Source: Circinella umbellata
Lineage: Eukaryota > Mucoromycota > Mucoromycetes > Mucorales > Lichtheimiaceae
Assembly (NCBI GenBank): GCA_025093555.1
Contig: JAIWNF010000028.1
Span: 1 to 64,000, forward strand
Direction of reading: 5' to 3'
DNA: 64,000 nt
How positions within the stretch are numbered: position 1 is the first letter of the stretch; every line of letters begins with the position of its first letter. Positions 20,424 through 30,720 of the stretch are shown one piece after another. The notes under the pieces are model-generated. The model saw nothing but the letters and a program-made list of their open reading frames with translations, searched no databases and had not been told where the DNA came from. The translations under genes were made by a program, and so were the position numbers.

Positions 20424-21678
20424 CCAATAGGTTACCTAGGGGAGTAAAAATTGAAAAACTCTACATATACACACATACCATGTTTCTTTTTAAATGATGC
20501 AGGCTTTTCGGCATTTCCAATGATCAGTGGTTCCCGCTTATCACTACCATCAGCATTACATGTTAATGCAACTGTCAATCTTTTCTTATCATACTTGATG
20601 CCTGGAAACCTATGCATAGAAATTGTTGTAGGTGGTGGAGCGCGGTACAAAACTGCTGTCTCGTCCATATTATAAATATCTCGAGGGTTGTACTGCCTAA
20701 GTTTTTCTTGTATCTGTTCAACAAAGGCCTCTGAAGATTCTGTATCTCCCGAACCTTCTTCTCCATGCAGACGATTATGCTTAATTTGAATACGTTTCTG
20801 AAACCGATTTTGCCAACCATTAGACATTTTAAAATCTTCTTCAGATATTCCAAATTTCGTTGCAAAAGTTCTTGCTGCTTTTTTTATTATAGCCCAGTTT
20901 ATTGGAATTCTATTATTCTCTGCATTTTCAATCCATAGTGTTAAGGCTTCTTCAAGTTCCTAAAAAATAACAAGTCATTTTAGTTATTATAAAACAATAT
21001 ATATCAATTGAATAAATAGTAAGCTGGATTCAATATACATACAGGATAGGCTGCTTTTCTATTACGTCTCTTGCGTGTTTTTTCATAAGAGTTTAGTGAA
21101 TGTTTATTCTCTTCTTGTTTTTCTCGTTTTAAGCCTTTAGATATCGTACTAATATCAGGTGCCTTAAACAATTTGAATTCATCTTTAGCCCATAATGCTA
21201 GTGATCGGTTTGTCATGGTTCGCGGGTTAAGTCTTTTTTTCTCAGCCAGAATACTATACTGTTCAGCTGTCAAGCCAACGTTAGATTTGGTTACTGTCAT
21301 TTTGTTTTAGTATATATAGAGCAGAAATATAGAAGAATGGAAAAAAAAATGGAAAAATGGAATAATATAATAGATAAATTATCTCTGCATCTCTTGGGGA
21401 ATATATATAGCTTTTATTTTTTCAAAAAAAAAGTCATAGATATGCTCATATAAAAAAGAAATAGTTCCAAAAATGCATTAAGAACGATCATATAGAAATA
21501 AGTTATTAATTAATACGTATTTTGATACATTAAAAGCTACTGTATACAGTAGTAAGCTGAAGTATTCAATATATGTACATTCTTGGAAAAATTTTCATAG
21601 TATCCGTTAATTTTCACACCCCTTTATTTTCACAGAAAAATTGGGAAATGGCCCTATGAAATTAACGGGGACCCTCTG
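19060..21678 (-). mobile_element. pogo/Fot1-like DNA transposon 2, full length (2619 bp)
   Basis: Terminal inverted repeats starting CAGAGGGTCCCCGTTAA are exact over at least 24 bp and flanked by TA (19058-19059, 21679-21680). A second inverted pair ATCCGTTAATTTTCACACC lies just inside (about 19081 and 21600). The element spans a single transposase gene on the minus strand. Its left end is 8 bp from the start codon of the neighbouring MULE, so it inserted into that element's leader. Confidence 0.92.
19400..21300 (-). pseudogene. pogo/CENP-B-like (DDE_1) transposase, intact but for one stop codon
   Basis: Four exons: 21043-21300, 20479-20959, 20117-20378, 19400-20027, all joined in phase (GTATGT/GTAAGT donors), 543 codons in total. 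The N-terminus has a pogo-type HTH (LTAEQYSILAEKKR, NRSLALWAKDEF), exon 2 the CENP-B/Tc5-type HTH and the first catalytic Asp (IYNMDETAVLYR), exon 3 the second (IVLLLDNFSGHK) and third (QPLDGGIIRAFK). The only lesion I find is TGA at 20332-20334 where the family has Trp before MTKEIF. The protein would cut and paste the element at TA sites. A single transition would explain the stop, so related copies with an intact gene are likely in the genome. A TA microsatellite (20393-20420) lies in intron 2. Confidence 0.88.
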
Positions 21679-21924
21679 TAGATAAAATAATTCAAAAGTT
21701 AAAGTCTAATTGCATGCTTTAGCTGTTTCAAATTCGCGCTTGAAAATTCATAAGTAAGCTTGCTATACGTATAGTATTTATTTACATCCACAAGATTATG
21801 AGAATTGAAGTTTAATGTATTTAGAGTGAGAAGTTTGATTTAAAGTACTCGAGATGATTCTTGTAACTACAGAAAAAAAGAAAGCGTTATATGGTCATGT
21901 GTAGCTGTCCTTTGGCCTCTTGTA

Positions 21925-22090
21925 CTACCACTGCAGTTTTCTCATTACTGCAGACTCTACTACTGCAGCCTTCCTATTAAGGAAAGCTGCAGTAAATTCT
22001 TATAAGTAAATGCTGCATGTTTGTTCGGTGTTTGCCCGGGAAAGTCCGGTCACTACTGCAGGAAATTACTGCAGAAATTTACTGCAGAAT
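21925..22090. repeat. Cluster of seven CTGCAG sites in ~160 bp
   Basis: CTGCAG at 21931, 21948, 21963, 21987, 22056, 22069 and 22082, most within TACTGCAG(A/T). The spacing is irregular (13-69 bp). No ORF spans it. 21680-21924 holds the presumed upstream part of the interrupted MULE. Confidence 0.75.
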
Positions 22091-22677
22091 TACCGAAGCC
22101 CGTGACCCACTACGTGTTTTTTGATAATACCTACTATGTATAGATTATCACTCGTGATTGATATCAACTTGCTCGAATACTATCTACAAAAAACAGATAA
22201 TATTTTGGATTGTTTGATTAAAATGGCTTTATTGGTAGTTTAGTGCGATTTTTTTTTGTCTGAGCGTATATAAAATATGAGAAGAAGCTGTGCGATTTTT
22301 TTTTCACTTCTGAATGGCATTACTAACAGTTTATTTGATAGTGTAAAAACTAGTCTACTAAAATATATAATATAAAAATGTATTGATTATCAGTAACAAC
22401 GTGTTCGACTATTATACACAAAAAAAAGGAAATAATCGTCTTGAATTATTCCATTTAGAATAGCTTTATTTTGGTGCAATTTTTTCTTTAAAAAAAAAGT
22501 GCTTATCCGTGCCATTTTTCTTCTGATAACTTAATATTTTCTATATCTCTCAAAGTGTGATGCTTCAAGAAAAAACTATATAAAGCAAAGTTGAATAGAT
22601 CCATTTTTAATTACTTTTTATTAAAAGTTGTTGACATATTTGGGCAATGTAAAAAGTACTATGAAGGAACTATTAAA

Positions 22678-22939
22678 ATGGCCGATAGAAAGAAAAACAA
22701 AAGAAAATCAAGCAGGTAGGAATACTCAGTATTTATATGTAATAATGATAATAATAATATAAGAAGTAATAAATATATATATGAAAAAAAAATTATGTTT
22801 TAGTAAAAAGAAAATACAGAGATGGAGAAATAACAATCAAGTCGTGATTATTATACCACGTAAAGAATTGAATGATGCTATTCTTGTTAATTTTCGGGAT
22901 ACATATTTTTGCCCATACACGACTTTTTTTCATTCGTAA
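22678..22939 (+). CDS. Small basic protein inside the inverted-arm element (57 aa, two exons)
   Basis: Exons 22678-22715 and 22804-22939 join across GTAGGA...TTTTAG to give a 57-residue protein starting MADRKKNKRKSS, then KKKIQRWRNNNQVVIIIPRK and ending PYTTFFHS. It is strongly basic at the N-terminus, as a nuclear or nucleic-acid-binding protein might be, but I know no such family. Its stop codon (22937-22939) abuts the stop of the opposite-strand exon (22940-22942). The prediction rests on one intron and a short frame, so it may be spurious. Confidence 0.35.
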
Positions 22940-23212
22940 TCATCGTGCATACTCCAAGAGTTTTTCGTCCGCTGCATGTTCCATCTTCATCATGTCGAAT
23001 TCATTCAGCTTTCCGTCTCGTAGAGCTTCTTTTATATCTTCACGAATTAATCGTTGTTGAATATATGACATAGGTACTGTGAAAGAATAACCGTGATACT
23101 TGCAAGATCCTCCACGGCTGCCCATAAGAGGGCTTAAAGCAGCATCTGGTTCATTGATTTCAAGAGTCTCTATATGTGTTACTTTATGTATCTCATACCT
23201 ACAATGATGAAA
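22940..23212 (-). CDS. Terminal exon of an unrecognised gene inside the inverted-arm element
   Basis: Minus-strand open frame of ~91 codons beginning after a splice-acceptor-like AAAACAG (exon from 23212) or an alternative GTAG (exon from 23198): FHHCRYEIHKVTHIETLEIN, then EPDAALSPLMGSRGGSCKYH, MSYIQQRLIREDIKEALRDG, ending EKLLEYAR. Composition and helix-like periodicity look coding. No upstream exon was found in 23213-23398, which may mean loss of the 5' part. Function unknown. Confidence 0.45.
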   Translation of the reverse strand, partial: FHHCRYEIHKVTHIETLEINEPDAALSPLMGSRGGSCKYHGYSFTVPMSYIQQRLIREDIKEALRDGKLNEFDMMKMEHAADEKLLEYAR

Positions 23213-24343
23213 CTGTTTTCTGAATTAGTTTGAAAAATGCGCAATACTATGAAGATAATATATCAATTGCTATATTGAAACCATGTTATTAACGTTGATA
23301 AAATAAAGAAAACAATCTCAAAATATCAAATAAATTGATGCTTTAATTTTGTTAAGTTTTATTGTTATTAGTAGATAATTAACGAACCAGCGAGTAAGAA
23401 AAAAATTGCAACAAAATAAAGCTATTCTAAATGGAATAATTCAAGACGATTATTTCCTTTCTTTTGTGTATAATAGTCGAACACGTTGTTACTGATAATC
23501 AATACATTTTTATATTATATATTTTAGTAGACTAGTTTTTACACATCAAATAAACTGTTAGTAATGCCATTCAGAAGTGAAAAAAAAACATTGAACAGCT
23601 TCTTCTCATATTTTACGTACGCTCAGACAAAAAAAAATCGCACTAAACTACCAATAAAGCCATTTTAATCAAACAATCCAAAATATTATCTGTTTTTTGT
23701 GGATAGTATTCGAGCAAGTTGATACCAATAACCAGTGATAATCAATACATCTTTATATTATATATTTTAATAGACTAGTTTTTAAAAATTATCAAATAAA
23801 TTGTTACAATGCCATTCAGAAGTAAAAAAAAATCGCATGGATAAGCACTTGTATTTTTTTTAAAAAAAAGCGCATCTAATCCAAAAGTATGTTATAACCT
23901 CTTTTTGTTTTAATATTCAAGCAAATTGATACAATGAGCAGTAAAAGTTGATATATTTTATATAATTTATTTTATTACGTATAATGGTTTCAAGCGTGCA
24001 AAATTAATTAAAGCGAATATCATTCATAAGGAGTTATTATTGAAAAAAAAAGATTGTATAGAATCTTAATGAATATGTTTAGTAAGAGAAGTCATACTAT
24101 CAATATCACAAGAAGATTGGCTATGGCTGTTGCCGTTGTACCACTACAGTTAAAAACCCGCGAGAAAAAAATCGCACTGTTAAGAAAAAAAAATCGCACA
24201 GGTAGCTTACCCTTTAGAAGAAAAAATGTAGTAGCTTATGTATTATCTAGTATATTATAACTTAATTATTATTCACTTTTATTTGTTTCCGTTATACTGT
24301 AATTGAACATAACAATGTAGCATTTCATATGAGTAAATGATTA

Positions 24344-24585
24344 TGTGGCCGCAAAAATAATATTATTGGGACGCAAAAATGATAATAATGGGGCGCAAAA
24401 ATGATAATAATGGGGCGCAAAGATGATAATAGTAAGACGCAAAGATGGTAATAATGGGGCGCAAATGTAAAAAAAATTCAGGCGCAAAGTTGAAAAAAAA
24501 CGTGGCGTAAAGTAAAAAACATTCTCAAGCGCGAAGCTCAAAATTCAAATCGCGCAAAACTGAAAATAAGGGGGCCGCAAATATT
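24344..24585. repeat. GCGCAAA minisatellite, ~10 degenerate units
   Basis: About ten units of 20-27 bp with core GG(G/C)GCGCAAA followed by ATGATAATAAT or an A-rich spacer, from 24344 to 24585. The first four are nearly identical; later ones drift. It is locally GC-spiked within AT-rich DNA. Confidence 0.85.
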
Positions 24586-24589
24586 TAGG

Positions 24590-27421
24590 AAAAATACAAT
24601 ATTTTCTTCCATCCGACTATTAAACAAATATGCTACCTGTATGTAATTCTTCTTCTATTCTTTCATAATAATAAATGACGTTTTGTTTTATTCAGTCTCT
24701 ATATTATTTGGTGAGCTGACTAGTAGAGTAGATCTCGGCTTTTTCGTTTATTATTACAGTGACTGATCTTCTTTCTTTTGACAATCTATTTTCAGTTATA
24801 ATAACTATATAAAGAGCACACCACAAGATGCAATAATTCTCGGGTTTTTTTCCGAGACGTTATTGCCTTTTACTGAATTTGAAAATTATTTTTTTAAGTT
24901 GATATAATACCGGTTCTCTTTCTGCCAAATCTCTCTCATTTTCATTTTTTCAAGACTGGTTCTCACTAATATATAAAACAGCATGTAACACAGCTTTCAT
25001 TTTTATTAGCAAAACTATGATCATGGATTTAGCTATTGTTAACATACTAATTTAGCATATAATTCTAAATTCATGACGGGTCTTTTTTTATTAATGCAAA
25101 CGGTGGTACATTTGCCTCACACCACCAGCTGTGTCAAACCGTAGGCTATTCTAAAAAATCATGGACAGGTGGATACGTAACGAATGTGGTTAGTCTTTTT
25201 TGCATACTGTTTTTTTTGTTCTATATAAATGTTGGGGACTGTTATTTTATCACTCAGTCGAAATGCTGCGTATGTCTATATCATGTAAGTCTGATAATCA
25301 ATTTGTTGAGAAAATCTTTTTTATATGTACTGTTGACTCCACGGGGCTCTTATTGTTATACTTATAGTGTAGCGAAGTTAAAATTCTTTTTTTACTGATT
25401 CTCTTCTATATATTAGCAAACACAACAGTAAAAACAGCCTGGCCCCTAAAAACTATCTTTTTTTTATGTAAAAAATGCATCTCTTCAAAGCATTTATTTA
25501 TTTTTTTAAAGGGATTTCATCATCATGCATACTTGAAAACAGGTTTGTCGTTTCTCGAAAGTTGTCCTACAGAGTAAGGGGGATGATAAAATACAAGTTT
25601 TATCAAAGGATCTCAATTTTAATTGGTTCTAAAGATCTATTTTTTACAAATATGGAATAAATCAAATAGTATATAAGAATCAATTTTATCCCATTTCTTT
25701 TGAATTGCATTGTAAATAAAGATAATCTTATCTGATGTCGATTCATCAACATTTTCAATGACATATTTATTAATATGAACTAGTGCTTCGTATAGTAATC
25801 TTTCTTTCTTTTTATTATGTTTTGTATTATATTTTTTGAAAAGTACCTATATACAACTGGATGGCTTGTTTAAAATGCTTTGTGATACCATGAATGGTGT
25901 GTTTGTGTGTTTACGCATGCTTTATATGTACAAAAACGAGAAATACTACCACTACCACTACTTAGTACTCATTAAAATCACCTGGGAAAAAAAAGGGGGG
26001 GAGTGAAGAATAAGTTCCTTTGGACTTAATAAGTCATTCTTTATATCTTTTATATGTATGTCATACTAATAAAGAATTTTGATCGTGTTTGAAATAAAAA
26101 TATAATATTTCAACAAAATTCATTTTTTATGTTCTTTTATAGGCTGTTAACTTTCAAGGTTTCACTCTGTGGAACTGTGATACAAGTACCATCCATTTTT
26201 CTTTTTATATAATGAGAAGAAAATATATAATCAAATATGTCATAATCCATCTTTTTCGTCACGAAAAAACACCAACAAGTAAAATTTACAAGCTTATTTA
26301 GTTTCCGACGGTCAGAGTAAGGAAAAGTAAATCTTCAAGGTCGAAACCAAAAAAAAAAGAATAGAAAATTAATTATTCATGATCAACAAAATAAACCAAG
26401 AAAACAAAGAAAAAAAATAAACTGATGATGATAATAACGAAAAACAAAGAAAGAATGACAAATCTATTAAAATGGGGGGGGGGGATGAACACTGGGAACA
26501 GGTGAAAGTGATGGAAACATTCCCAACAAAGGAAATTGTTGGAGAATAAAGAGGGAAAAACGCATTGGCGACGATGCTGGGTAACTCCGAATAACATATT
26601 TTTTTTTTAGTTACACTTTTTCCTTCTTTAAAAAACTGTGAACAACAAGCAGCCCTGTTATTCCCTACCTTTCTTCACTTTTAATTACCGAAGTTAAAAT
26701 CCTTTCAACTGAATAATAACCCCCAACAAAGAAGATGAATAATAAAAAAAGGAAATAAAACCCTAAAATTATAGAAAGGAAAGAAAACAAACAATAGGGG
26801 TTGAAAAAGTTTATTTGTATATCTCTTATGATTTGGAATGGGTTTATACCACTTAATTTCTCATTGAATTTTTTCCCTTGCTAAATAAAAAGGACTTAGG
26901 TTTAAACAAATGATACTAAAAAAATTTTTTAGTAAATAAGAAGAAATATATTATAGTTACTACTAAGCAAAAAATTCGATGTCGGTAACCTTATCACGCC
27001 ACCCTCATGGTATGTTTTGCACAAACAAAACAAACGGGTAAGCTATCACGATCTGGTGATTAGATTTAAAGAGCCAATAAGAAACAAGATCGATCTTGGG
27101 GGTCAATATCTACCAATCATGTTACGCTTATCGTGAGAAAGTAAATCACTCCCGCGGACATGAATTTCGCGTGCAACATAGCCCCTTCCTTTTTTCTTGA
27201 ACTTCCTTTGGCCCTCTTTTTTTCCCCAGTTTATTATATAAAGGAACTTTTTTTTTCTAATCCGCTAAATTTTTCTTCTTTTTTTTTTCTTTACATTTTT
27301 ATTATATCTACAGCCAAAAACACAATTTTTTATATATCTTTTATACTGCATTCATCTCACATTTTTTGTAAAATCATATCTACGCTTATATAAAACCTCT
27401 TTATTTGAATTTGATAAATCT
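24590..27421. other. Long intergenic stretch before the F-box gene
   Basis: No gene supported in about 2.8 kb; ORFs here are short and low-complexity. A G10 run lies at ~26475. A TATA-like TTATATAAAGG at ~27233 precedes the F-box gene by about 185 bp and could be its core promoter. Confidence 0.5.
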
Positions 27422-28864
27422 ATGCGTCATCTGTCTTTTGAATTACTTGAACTTATCGCCGAAAACTGCCAATCCTCCAAAGATATATCCCAGCTCTCCC
27501 GCGTGAATCGTCAGAATCATGCAGCTTCCATTCGAGTTCTTTTTAATACCGTTGCTATCAAGACACCTCAACAGTATGCAGCTCTCATGGGCCATCGTGA
27601 TTTATTCCGAAAGAGAGGCTGGTTAAAGTATGTACGTCGTTTGGATCTTTCAAGTTACTCTGCACGCGGTTCTGGATGGACAGAAGCCAAAGCGAAAGCT
27701 ATTGTTGAACCTCATTCGTTGGCTCAATTACTTATAGATTGTGCTAATCTTACTCAATTGTATGTTGGAGAAGAAATGATGCAAGCCTTTGTTGAACCCA
27801 TTGTCATTCGAGCAATTTTCAACGGTCATCCCAAGCTGGAAGTGTTGGATTTTACTGGATTTTGCGACCGTAAATTTACGGATGCTATGGCACATGTTTT
27901 TAGTGGAGAAGGGAACAAACAAAAAACCGTTAAGCTACAAGAACAGCAGGATAAGGCGGAAGAGGATATATCTCCTTTTGTTATGAATGTGGACGGGGAT
28001 GATGATAATAACTTGTCGATGTTGGAATCACAACTACCAGGAAACACGGTGATGCCGCCTCGTTTGAGTCGTCTTTCATTTTATATGTGCATGGCATTAT
28101 CTCAAACGACATTCTTTATTCCATTCTTTGGTCAACTTTCCAAGAACAAATTGACCCGACTCGATTTGGCTAATACCAAGATCACAAGCGAATTGTTTTA
28201 TCATCTTGATCCAACATCTCTTACTCATCTTAATCTGCAAGGATGCCATGGTATCAGCTGCTGCTCTGTCTTTTTACCTTTCCTTGAGCAAGCCAAGGAT
28301 TTGATCGAGCTTAATTTGAACATGAGCTTCAATGGGTCAAGCGGCTCGAACTTTTGTATTGATTGTTTGTCTCAATTAGTCTCTATGGATATGCCACAAT
28401 TGCGAACACTCAACTTGGGTGGTCATGGCAACATGGATGATGAAGTACTTAATAGCTTCGGTAAAGCCAATGCTCAACGTCTGGAATACTTCTCGCTTGC
28501 ATCTACCAAGGGGATTACTGTCGAGGGTTTGCTGAAGTTGTTAGGTCGTATGCCACAACTGAAGTATCTTAACTTAGCTCGTACTTGGTTTATCTTGGAT
28601 CTCAAACATCTTGCTCGTATTCTTATGAATACTCATACGAATGAAAACCAATCTGGTATTCATGAGGCTCTTCAAGTGATTGAAGTTAGTTCGGATAGTC
28701 GATACCCTAAACAAGTTCAAAACTGGACACTCGTGCACCACGGTCGGCGTTCATACTATAGTAGAAATCAAGCTGATCCACGATTCTATTACTCCAATAA
28801 GTTATTGCTTTTGGATGAGATACCTGCTTCACCCATGACAAAGTACTGGAGTTACTCAAACTGA
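27422..28864 (+). CDS. F-box / leucine-rich-repeat protein (480 aa)
   Basis: Single-exon ORF. Residues ~1-45 (FELLELIAENCQSSKDISQL, SRVNRQNHAA, VLFNTVAI) match an F-box-like domain, which docks to Skp1 in SCF ubiquitin ligases. From ~residue 230 there are LRR units: LTRLDLANTKIT, LTHLNLQGCHGIS, LRTLNLGGHGNM, LEYFSLASTKGIT, LKYLNLARTWF. An acidic insert near residue 195 (NVDGDDDNN) separates the parts. LRRs in such proteins bind the substrate, so it probably selects proteins for ubiquitination; the target is not readable. The ATG is the first in frame, and the upstream region has a TATA-like box. Mucoralean genomes carry many such proteins, so no specific orthologue is named. Confidence 0.8.
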   Translation: MRHLSFELLELIAENCQSSKDISQLSRVNRQNHAASIRVLFNTVAIKTPQQYAALMGHRDLFRKRGWLKYVRRLDLSSYSARGSGWTEAKAKAIVEPHSLAQLLIDCANLTQLYVGEEMMQAFVEPIVIRAIFNGHPKLEVLDFTGFCDRKFTDAMAHVFSGEGNKQKTVKLQEQQDKAEEDISPFVMNVDGDDDNNLSMLESQLPGNTVMPPRLSRLSFYMCMALSQTTFFIPFFGQLSKNKLTRLDLANTKITSELFYHLDPTSLTHLNLQGCHGISCCSVFLPFLEQAKDLIELNLNMSFNGSSGSNFCIDCLSQLVSMDMPQLRTLNLGGHGNMDDEVLNSFGKANAQRLEYFSLASTKGITVEGLLKLLGRMPQLKYLNLARTWFILDLKHLARILMNTHTNENQSGIHEALQVIEVSSDSRYPKQVQNWTLVHHGRRSYYSRNQADPRFYYSNKLLLLDEIPASPMTKYWSYSN

Positions 28865-30040
28865 GTCTTTTTTTTTTAAAAAAAAATACACATTTTACAC
28901 ACCCTCACTCACATTAATGCATCTTTCCTGTTCTACTTCTTCATAACTTCATCCATCATCCATCATTGTATCATTTTCTTTTTTTTCGTTTTCGTTTTCT
29001 TTTCTTTTGTTTTGCATTCACATTCTACATTTTCTTGTTAAATATCATAATAATAGCTATAATAATAACATGTCTATATTCTAACTTTTTTAATTACAAT
29101 GTTCTATATAAAAATTTATTGATTTATATGTCGTATGATTCATGATTATATCATCAGACTTTCTTTGTAATTTTTATTAAGCTGGACTGTGTCTTTCTGT
29201 TTTTTTTTTTTCTAAAAAAAATTGATGATTATGTATTGAAATCATATGAAAATCAAAATGGTAATATTCTAAGTTTTCACATCAATGATGTGATAGCCCG
29301 ATTATGTTGGGTGCGAAGCACTTTTTTTTTTCTGCGAAGCACTTTTTTCATTACTTGTATGTGGCCATACATAGCCGTATCACTGTATAATTTACATAAT
29401 ACGTGGAATAGACTTACCAGGTTGCTGGCATCTTACGTATTATACCAGAAAAAAAACGACATTGGAACAATAACAAAACGACCTCAGTTTATTTTTCCCA
29501 CTGTGTAAATACATTAAATATGATAATTTTTGCATTGATTAAGAATATTAGTGAATTTGAATATATATAGACTAATGGCTGCTACTTACGGTAGGATATA
29601 TATTTATATCTCAATAAAGTAATTAATATAGAAACGACGATCAGTTTTTTTTATGTACAGGCTGGAAAAGGCAATACGTACTAAGATAAAGTGAATTGTG
29701 TATACGTATGTAGAGGCAACAGATCGTAAAAAAAATTAAGCAATATTGTATACAACTATAGCCTTTGCTTGTGGAAATACAAGTGAATACGTATATTAAA
29801 AATGTTTTTATATAAATTTAATTTATTTCACTATAATTATATTAAAGATACCTATCAGAAATAATATATTTAAAATCGTGTTTAACCTACTACCCTCATA
29901 GTCAACATTGTATTGTAAACTTGTTTTATAATATATAATCTTATTCGTAGGTAAGCAAACCTTTGGTGAATCTAAGAATATTGTGTTCAACACATATATC
30001 CTGTACTTCCCTCAAGTAATCCCACATGTTCATTAGACGC
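28865..30040. other. Intergenic, AT-rich
   Basis: Downstream region of the F-box gene with T-rich tracts and a direct repeat of GCGAAGCACTTTTTT (~29312 and ~29334). No gene seen. Confidence 0.5.
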
Positions 30041-30049
30041 TCCTCATCA

Positions 30050-30720
30050 TTTATTCAATCAACGAAGAACAAACATATCTAGTACCTTCGAACAGGGAGC
30101 GGTTAAAAACTATCTTCTACTTTATGATCGGTCAACACAGGGTCATGTGGAAGAGGCCCTTTGTCCATTATTTGAACCTTAAAGACTACATCACTATCAT
30201 CCAGGATCGCTTGCGCCTGTTATTAGACCTGAGCAAACCAAGCACTACAAGACATACCCTTGGTTTGATGTTCATTTTGATCGTGTGAATTATAAAGACA
30301 ACCACAATGTGAAAAACGTTGGTAATTATCTGATCCACAACGAGGGCAAGAAGTCGTTGGGATATAGACTGCAAAAATTGCTCAGGTTCCTCGACAAAGA
30401 TTGTTTTCTGTACAGAAATACAGTTAAAAATTAGAGAAAAAGCAGCTTCAAACACCATATTCTCACGAATACATCCGTACTAACACAAACATTTACCAGA
30501 AAATTCAGACATCCATTATAATGGAGTCTACGGCATACATTACGTTCGCTCTATTCAAAAGGGAATTTGATTCACAAAAGCAGATCTGATCTTCGAGTTG
30601 ATTTTGCTATTTAACAGTTAGAGTCCCCGAGAACATATTTATCGACAATAATGGGAAAAGATATACTATCAGTATATTGATTTCTCTGGGAGAAATGAAA
30701 CATAACAATGAACATATTTA
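30050..30720 (+). pseudogene. Possible decayed protein-coding relic, unrecognised
   Basis: The plus strand reads like protein in changing frames: LLLYDRSTQGHVEEALCP, then VIRPEQTKHYKTYPWFDVHF and VGNYLIHNEGKKSLGYRLQK (~30215-30400), then IHYNGVYGIHYVRSIQKG (~30508-30560) and VPENIFIDNNGKRYTISI (~30623-30680). Several stops and frame changes intervene. The base composition is less AT-biased than its flanks. I recognise no family. Confidence 0.3.

Larger units (their letters stand above)
22137..23752. mobile_element. Element with ~350-bp inverted arms and tandem subrepeats
   Basis: The left arm (~22137-22486) and right arm (~23399-23752) are reverse complements with only scattered mismatches over about 350 bp. 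Each arm contains diverged copies of a ~200-bp module recognisable by an (A)nTCGCA run, an ACTTCTGAATGGCATT string and a TTGATTATCA string. A further module copy and then a weaker one continue outside the right arm to about 24000. Between the arms lie two small candidate genes. No known transposase domain is visible. No clear target duplication was found. Confidence 0.75.

Noticed and set aside
24341..24541. Minus-strand ORF of repeated FCAPLL-like units
   Set aside because: It is only the translation of the GCGCAAA minisatellite.
27826..28047. ORFs on the other frames over the F-box gene
   Set aside because: Shadows of the long plus-strand gene, with no coding character of their own.
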